Source: Stromatinia cepivora (Eukaryota > Ascomycota > Leotiomycetes > Helotiales > Sclerotiniaceae). Taken from it: a stretch of DNA of 64,000 bases. Under the pieces are notes generated by a model, which had not been told where the DNA came from, did not search any database, and was given only the letters and a program-made list of their open reading frames with translations. The stretch covers positions 681,001 to 745,000 of the forward strand of contig RCTD01000017.1 in the NCBI GenBank assembly GCA_014898415.1, given 5' to 3'. Positions 59,201 through 64,000 of the stretch are shown piece by piece (position 1 is the stretch's first letter; the number at the start of each line of letters is the position of its first letter). The translations under genes were made by a program, and so were the position numbers.

Positions 59201-61692
59201 TTTTCACCTTAAAACTATGTTTTCAAATCATTGACATTATGACAGGCACGAAGTGAAGAAGCAATCAAGCGAAAGATCTTAGAAAAGGTTGCAACATTTA
59301 CCACATCGCCCCGTTTCAGTGATGAAGACGATCCTTCGAGCGCGTCTGAAAGTATCGACCCGGACCTGGTCGTCACCACTGGCTCCGATGCAGACTCGTC
59401 TGGAGACGGTAAAGTTGTTGCTCATTCTTTGGATGGTGAGGACGAATTAGTCGACGTAGCTATGAAAGATTCTAACTCTGTTCGTGAACCTGTTGAGGCT
59501 CGTCCTATGTAAGTTGGCTTCCTTTGTTAATGCCATATAAAGCTAATTACTTGATAGTGCTCCTTTGAAAGCCTTTAACACTCGTCGACCAAAATGGGTA
59601 GATCCGGCAGAATTCCTCTCAGGAGAATTGCAGAATCTTTTTGAAATTTCCTACATCGCTGATGCACAAGGAGCCATGCCCAAAGCTTGGGGTGTAAACT
59701 TCGAAGCCACCACTTATCCAAAGATATCTGAAAGAAATCCTCAAGTACAGCAGATGAACGGCGATGATACTTCAAACGAATATGATGCTATGGATAGCAG
59801 AGCTGGATCGATTTCCAGTATATCCAGCAAGGAAAGCAGCGATGATGTTAATGGCTTTGCTCCAGCACCAACGAGGATGATTGAAGAGTCGAGTGAGGAA
59901 GATGATTTCAATCCAATTTCTCCTCCTAGAGTAAGTCATTTAATCTCACAAGCGTTTCTAGCATGTTCCTTTTTGCTTAGAGAGTAGTTTCTCGAAATAT
60001 AAAGATGCTAATTCGCAAATAGGCTCTTCCAGTCCGGCCGGCTGCGCCAAAATCTGGCGCCAGGGTAGGTCCCAAGAACAAACGTCGCAACCGTAACATG
60101 AAGACTTACTCAAAGAAGGGCAAACTAAATGCAAAAAAGCGGCCACAACCTGAGGTTGATTATGAACAAGATGCTCCTGATGATGGTCCCTTGATTCGTC
60201 TTGGTGAAGGACTTGTTGTCGATTGGAATGATGATGCATGGGATAGTTTGTTTGGTGCTTACAACGATAAAGAGGAATTCCGTGGCAGATCTACCTATGA
60301 AAATCCTCCCGTTCTTCACGATCCAGAGCTTATTTCAAAGCGTAAAGCCCGTGATACGAGAAAAAGGCAGGGTATCACTCTCGAGGATTGCCTTGATGAA
60401 TTTGGCAAGGAGGAAATCCTTTCTGAGATGGATACTTGGTATTGTCCTAGATGCAAAGAACATCGTAGAGCAAGCAAAAAGTTCGAGATCTGGAGAACGC
60501 CAGATATCCTTATCATGCATCTCAAACGCTTCAGCTCTAGTGGCATGCGAAGAGACAAACTCGACGTCCTCGTTGATTTTCCAATTGATGGATTGGACCT
60601 TTCCTCCCGAGTTATTGAAAAACAAGATGGCAAAGAGGAGATCTACGATTTGATAGCTGTCGATGATCACTGGGGTGGTATGGGTGGAGGTCATTATACC
60701 GCCTTTGCTAAGAACTTCGTCGATGGCAAGTGGTATGAATATAATGGTATGACTTCTCGAAACCAGTCAATATGAATAGCCAACTAACTCACTTAGATGC
60801 CACTGTTTCACAAACACAAGATCTTGACAAACTGGTCACACGTGGCGCTTATCTTCTCTTCTATCGAAGACGTTCATCAGAACCTCTTGGTGGTAAGGCT
60901 TTGCAGGAAATTACATATTCCTTTGACAATATCTCGTCGGATGAGGAAGGTCCGGGGGAAGGCCCACGCCTCGGCGGAAACTCCTCCCAACATGGGTCGC
61001 CGAGCGCCTTGGAAGGAGTCGCAGTAGCTCACCATCAACCAGATCTCCCTGGTTCGGAGGATGGCGAGGCGATGACGACAGTAAATCAACAGGATCTTGA
61101 GCACGCGTCGTCTTATGATGTTCTTAATCAAGGTGGTGACCCATTTTCCGACTTCAATAATATTCCTTTTCAACATTTAGATATCGACGTCCTAGAAAGT
61201 ACTGAAGCTGACGAAGGTATAGAAATGAGCATGGATTACAATAATGTTGCACCAAATATCAATCAACAGCCATGGAGCTGGCATCGCCTGAACCAGAATT
61301 CCCCAACCTTTCCCTCTGGCGCAGCATCCGAAGCCGGTGGTGAAGCTGGTAGCGTAGGAGGTTCAGGTGATTTCGAAGCTGGCAGCCTAGTTGGTAGCGA
61401 TGGGATTGAACATGGTTCCAACCCAGATGAGGCTACCAAGGAACAGCGAGGGAAAGAATTTAGTGACGCAATACCTGACGATGAGTATCATCAAGAGGAT
61501 TATATACCCGATACTGATCATTTGGGTCCAAGCACCAGTGAAATCATGGCAAAATCAACTGCGATGAAAAAACAAATTCGCGCCCAGCAACACAATTACG
61601 AAGTTCCGGTCGATGATATTCAAGGAGACCAAATCGAGGAACCTGCTGCTGAAATACATGTCGAGGAAGGTGAGGGATTAAAAGTGGATTAA
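56260..61692 (+). CDS. UBP12: Ubiquitin carboxyl-terminal hydrolase, Ubp12-like (5' end unresolved)
   Basis: Exons to join: about 56260-56962, 57019-59183, 59246-59508, 59558-59930, 60023-60746 and 60797-61692. From the first in-frame ATG (56701) this gives 1560 aa. The frame is coding-like for about 145 codons further upstream but has no ATG, so a short 5' exon is probably missing. A DUSP domain lies at about residues 115-245 (including DAWEMVLEWYGL and EYHPPVFRIHRVW), followed by a ubiquitin-like segment. The USP catalytic domain begins GLSNLGNTCYMNSALQC (Cys about 472), is interrupted by a long insert as in USP4/15 and Ubp12, and carries the His box GGMGGGHYTAFAKN (His about 1245) and LLFYRRR. 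The tail is acidic and disordered. The enzyme removes ubiquitin from substrates; yeast Ubp12 acts on septins and mitochondrial Fzo1. The Ubp12 assignment is by architecture. Confidence 0.9.
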
Positions 61693-62286
61693 ACTTCTTG
61701 CGACCTATCATATTTTCGTGTATGGCTGTGTTCATCGGGAAACAAAGGAGTTTTGGGATTGCTACGTGCAGAAGTGGGATGGTACATTCATTAGGTTCAG
61801 AGTGTTGCTGGATTTGCAAAGATGATGTTACTAGACATGAACTGAATATGCTGTTACGACATTTCTTTTTTGGCTCTTAGCATATGGTTGATGGAGTGAG
61901 GTGGTGGGGGTGGAAGATATCCGAATGCATGCAATGGGATGGAGTAAATATGGTTTTTTTTTTTGACTTGGCTGGTGGGAGGTTGGGGTAGACGAGGCGG
62001 GATGCGGTTGATGAATGAATGGATGCATGCATAAATGTCAAGAACGAACTGGCTGGGAATGGGAAGAATAAAAAATAGTGATGAGAAAGGTTCATGTATG
62101 TGGTCAAATAGAAATATGCTTTATAAAGGTTTCCTGTAGTTGGGGAACTCATTTTTGGTGTTGTGAAGATTGTGAGATTTGAGATTATGTATTGTGTGAT
62201 TTTTTTTTCCAAGTTTTTTTTTTCCAACATTGGACGTATCAAATTTGTGGAGTTGCAATGTTCTCTTATCTAAGGGCCTGTTCCTA
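61693..62286. other. Deubiquitinase 3' flank
   Basis: Presumed 3' UTR followed by a purine-rich stretch with short ATGCATGC and GAATGGAT runs near 62010-62030 and two oligo-T/A runs (61951, 62202-62223). No gene is seen. Confidence 0.45.
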
Positions 62287-62545
62287 TTTGGAAGCGAAAT
62301 AAATACTAATATATATATAGTATCTGAATACTAGTTTGAAGGATTAAAAATGAAGATAGAAATCTTTTTTTTTTCTTTAATATTATTTTTATTCGAAATA
62401 TCAGGTCTATCCGGAAATTAATTTCAAATGTTAATATTTATATTCCTATCAAACATATCTCAAATATAAATACTAATATATGAATACTATTGGTGGCCGG
62501 TAGTATATGAAAGGTCAATACATAGAATTTTATTTCGCTTTCAAA
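62287..62545. repeat. Candidate MITE with 17-bp terminal inverted repeats
   Basis: TTTGGAAGCGAAATAAA at 62287-62303 is matched in inverted orientation by TTTATTTCGCTTTCAAA at 62529-62545, with 16 of 17 bases pairing. The 225-bp interior is AT-rich, non-coding and contains the direct repeat AAATACTAATATAT at about 62300 and 62466. Size, inverted termini and AT-rich interior are those of miniature inverted-repeat elements. The outer boundary may extend to the GGGCCTGTT at 62274. A target duplication could not be fixed. Confidence 0.45.
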
Positions 62546-62647
62546 CACCACCTAAATCGGGTAGCTCCCGAGTTTCTGCTCAGTAAGAAAATTGACCAGA
62601 CTCAAATAGCTTTGTCGGCCGGTTCAGCCGCTTCCATTGTGTCTTCA

Positions 62648-63165
62648 TCATTCACGCAATGAACGCCAGCGTCGCAGGTGAATCTCCTCCATCATCATAT
62701 CTTCGCGTGCGACATGGTCGATGCGCGGGGATTGCTCGATGTCTGATTGAAGTTTGGAGTTTGAAGTTAGTTTATGGAGTATGGATGTATGGAAGGATTG
62801 GATTGGGTTGGGATATTGTAACGGTTAGGATGCGGATACGGGATAGGATGCGGATACGGGATAGGATATACGTACCGTGGATGCTAGGAGTACGACGGTT
62901 GAAGTATGCGGCGGTGATGAATGTTAAGAGGAGGGATGCGCAGCCGAATATGGTGGTTAGGCTGTCTGAGGTGGAGACTAGTTGGTTGTTTTTCAGTTAG
63001 GTTAGGTTAGGTTAGGTTAGGTTAGGTTAGGTTAGGTTAGGTTAGGTTAGGTTAGGTTAGGTTAGGTTAGGTTAGGTTAGGTTAGGTTAGGTTAGGTTAG
63101 TTTGGTTGGTTGGGTTTGGGATGGGAAGGGATGGGAAGGGAGAATGAGGGAGTGGGCTTACGCAT
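62648..63165 (-). CDS. Tiny single-pass membrane protein, three exons, 66 aa
   Basis: Minus-strand exons are 63165-63162 (ATG plus one base), 62977-62876 and 62742-62648, 201 nt in all. The frames join perfectly. The product starts MLSTSDSLTT and has one hydrophobic helix (about residues 10-26, TIFGCASLLLTFITAAY). It continues through NRRTPSIHDIEQSPRIDHV and ends with a charged helix containing DMMMEEIHLRRWR. Donors are GTAAGC and GTACGT; acceptors are TAG and CAG. The short N-terminus, single helix and charged C-terminus recall small mitochondrial inner-membrane or ER proteins, but I do not recognise the family. The first intron (62978-63161) contains the CTAAC array. A 4-nt coding exon explains why no ORF search would reveal it. 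The supporting evidence is the coherent splicing and protein-like exons. Confidence 0.55.
62996..63100. repeat. Pentamer array (TTAGG/CTAAC)x21 inside an intron
   Basis: Twenty-one perfect tandem GTTAG units on the plus strand. Read on the strand of the overlapping gene this is (CTAAC)21, the branch-point consensus of fungal introns, ending 18 nt before the predicted 3' splice site. The unit also equals the TTAGG telomere repeat of many insects but not the TTAGGG of most fungi. Confidence 0.97.
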
Positions 63166-64000
63166 TGTGGTGGTGGTATTTGAGTAGATGTTTTGGTTGG
63201 TTTGCTGAGGGGTATTTGGATTTGGATAGGAGTGGAATGTTGAGGCTCGAGGGAGGGATCTGGGGTGGCTTCTGAAGCTATTTAAGAAGAGAGGGAAGGG
63301 AAGAGAAGTAGATTGGATTTTAGGTGGAGGAGGATTGAATTTTTTATGTGTAGAATGAGGAGGTTGTGGAGGATGTGATTGTATTAGCTTTATATGAATA
63401 TTTTGCGAGTAATTGGATTGGGGATTTATGGGATTTATAGGAGTGGTGGTGGGCTCTCTTTTTAATGATCTCACCCAGACATATGCACAGTGTACAGACA
63501 GATTACCTACATATGCAAGTTTCCGGTTAATGTTGATTAGTATCCAATCAAAGGGATGCTTAACCGATCTGTTGTGTGCTAGGTAACATGGCTGTGTCAA
63601 AGAACTTTAATTATGGGATACAAAAGGACCTGGTTATACGGGACCAATCAAATCCCGTATAAAGAGGAATCCCCCATAGCCTAGTCCCGTATAACCAGGT
63701 CCACGAATCCACGATACCGCCTAACGCCAAGGACATCCCTCCCAAACTATACCATAAGGCTGAATAAATCACCATAAGGTTCGTTGCACAAAGATCACGA
63801 GTCAGACTAATTTTCTTTATCACGTTTCAGATTCAATTCTTCCGATATCATCGGGCGGAAGTCTAGATGAAGGGTCCCTATTGTTAACATTAGACCTTTA
63901 GTGACGGTAAATTTCGCTAATACCAATGTCGAGTTTTTGAATTATACAATAGAACGAGATATTGTCAGGGAAAGAAGATGTCTATTTTAATTAGTCATTA
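63166..64000. other. Right edge, no complete gene seen
   Basis: Upstream region of the small minus-strand gene and unannotated sequence beyond it. A 19-bp perfect inverted repeat at 63626-63702 is listed separately. ACCATAAGG occurs twice (63751, 63771). The minus-strand frame 63097-63600 is an artefact of low-complexity Pro/Ser/Asn sequence. Confidence 0.45.
63626..63702. repeat. Perfect 19-bp inverted repeat
   Basis: GGACCTGGTTATACGGGAC at 63626-63644 and its exact reverse complement at 63684-63702 are separated by 39 nt. The spacer contains a further CCCGTATA copy. The repeat could form a cruciform or RNA hairpin, or mark the ends of a very short inverted-repeat element. No T-run follows. 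Confidence 0.85.

Noticed and set aside
62996..63100. Interstitial telomere (TTAGG)n as sign of a chromosome end or fusion
   Set aside because: Most filamentous fungi use TTAGGG; the array sits in an intron where CTAAC has a splicing meaning, and no subtelomeric features surround it.
63097..63600. 167-codon minus-strand frame rich in Pro, Ser and Asn
   Set aside because: Low-complexity composition, no domain, and it overlaps the intron of the small three-exon gene.

Overview
The window is nuclear DNA from a filamentous ascomycete (Pezizomycotina). Genes carry short GT-AG introns (about 40-190 nt) with CTAAC/CTGAC-type branch sites. Every recognisable protein is of fungal type, and gene-poor stretches contain AT-rich sequence of the kind left by repeat-induced point mutation (RIP). 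Protein flavour suggests Leotiomycetes (Sclerotiniaceae-like), but that is an impression, not a proof. I saw no tRNA, rRNA, CRISPR array or bacterial-type operon.

Layout. 1-930: simple repeats. 932-3534: divergent pair of the syntaxin TLG2 (-) and calmodulin (+). 4833-6800: a GH47 alpha-1,2-mannosidase (+). 7627-9429: a haspin-like kinase (-), divergent from a CCDC47/DUF1682 ER membrane protein (10092-11550, +). 12106-15000: a small conserved-looking ORF, a truncated amidoligase-like gene and AT-rich sequence. 15631-31432: mitochondrial ribosomal protein L12 (-) divergent from the giant midasin gene MDN1/REA1 (+, 4954 aa, three exons). 31433-34179: gene-poor, with a transposon end. 34180-35034: a four-exon two-TM protein. 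35361-38242: divergent NOC3 (-) and NIP7 (+). 39608-45100: a decayed block holding an MFS efflux-pump pseudogene, a Zn2Cys6 regulator pseudogene split by an intact-ended hAT-like transposon, and a mutated copy of the 3' end of midasin. 45284-47410: an intact MFS transporter (-). 49401-51248: mitochondrial DEAD-box helicase MRH4 (+). 52880-54862: BCS1-like AAA protein (+), with an in-frame stop followed by 78 open codons. 56260-61692: Ubp12-like deubiquitinase (+, six exons recognised). 62648-63165: a tiny three-exon gene (-) whose first intron carries 21 tandem CTAAC units.

Functional themes. Four genes serve ribosome assembly or mitoribosomes next to each other (MRPL12, MDN1, NOC3, NIP7), and MRH4 lies further right. 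MRPL12/MDN1 and NOC3/NIP7 are head-to-head pairs with 210-231 bp between start codons, and each spacer contains two exact AAAAAAAGTT elements, a candidate shared regulatory motif. The decayed regulator plus efflux pump look like the remains of a secondary-metabolite or detoxification cluster. Exon boundaries were derived by hand from reading frame, splice consensus and family knowledge. They are predictions.
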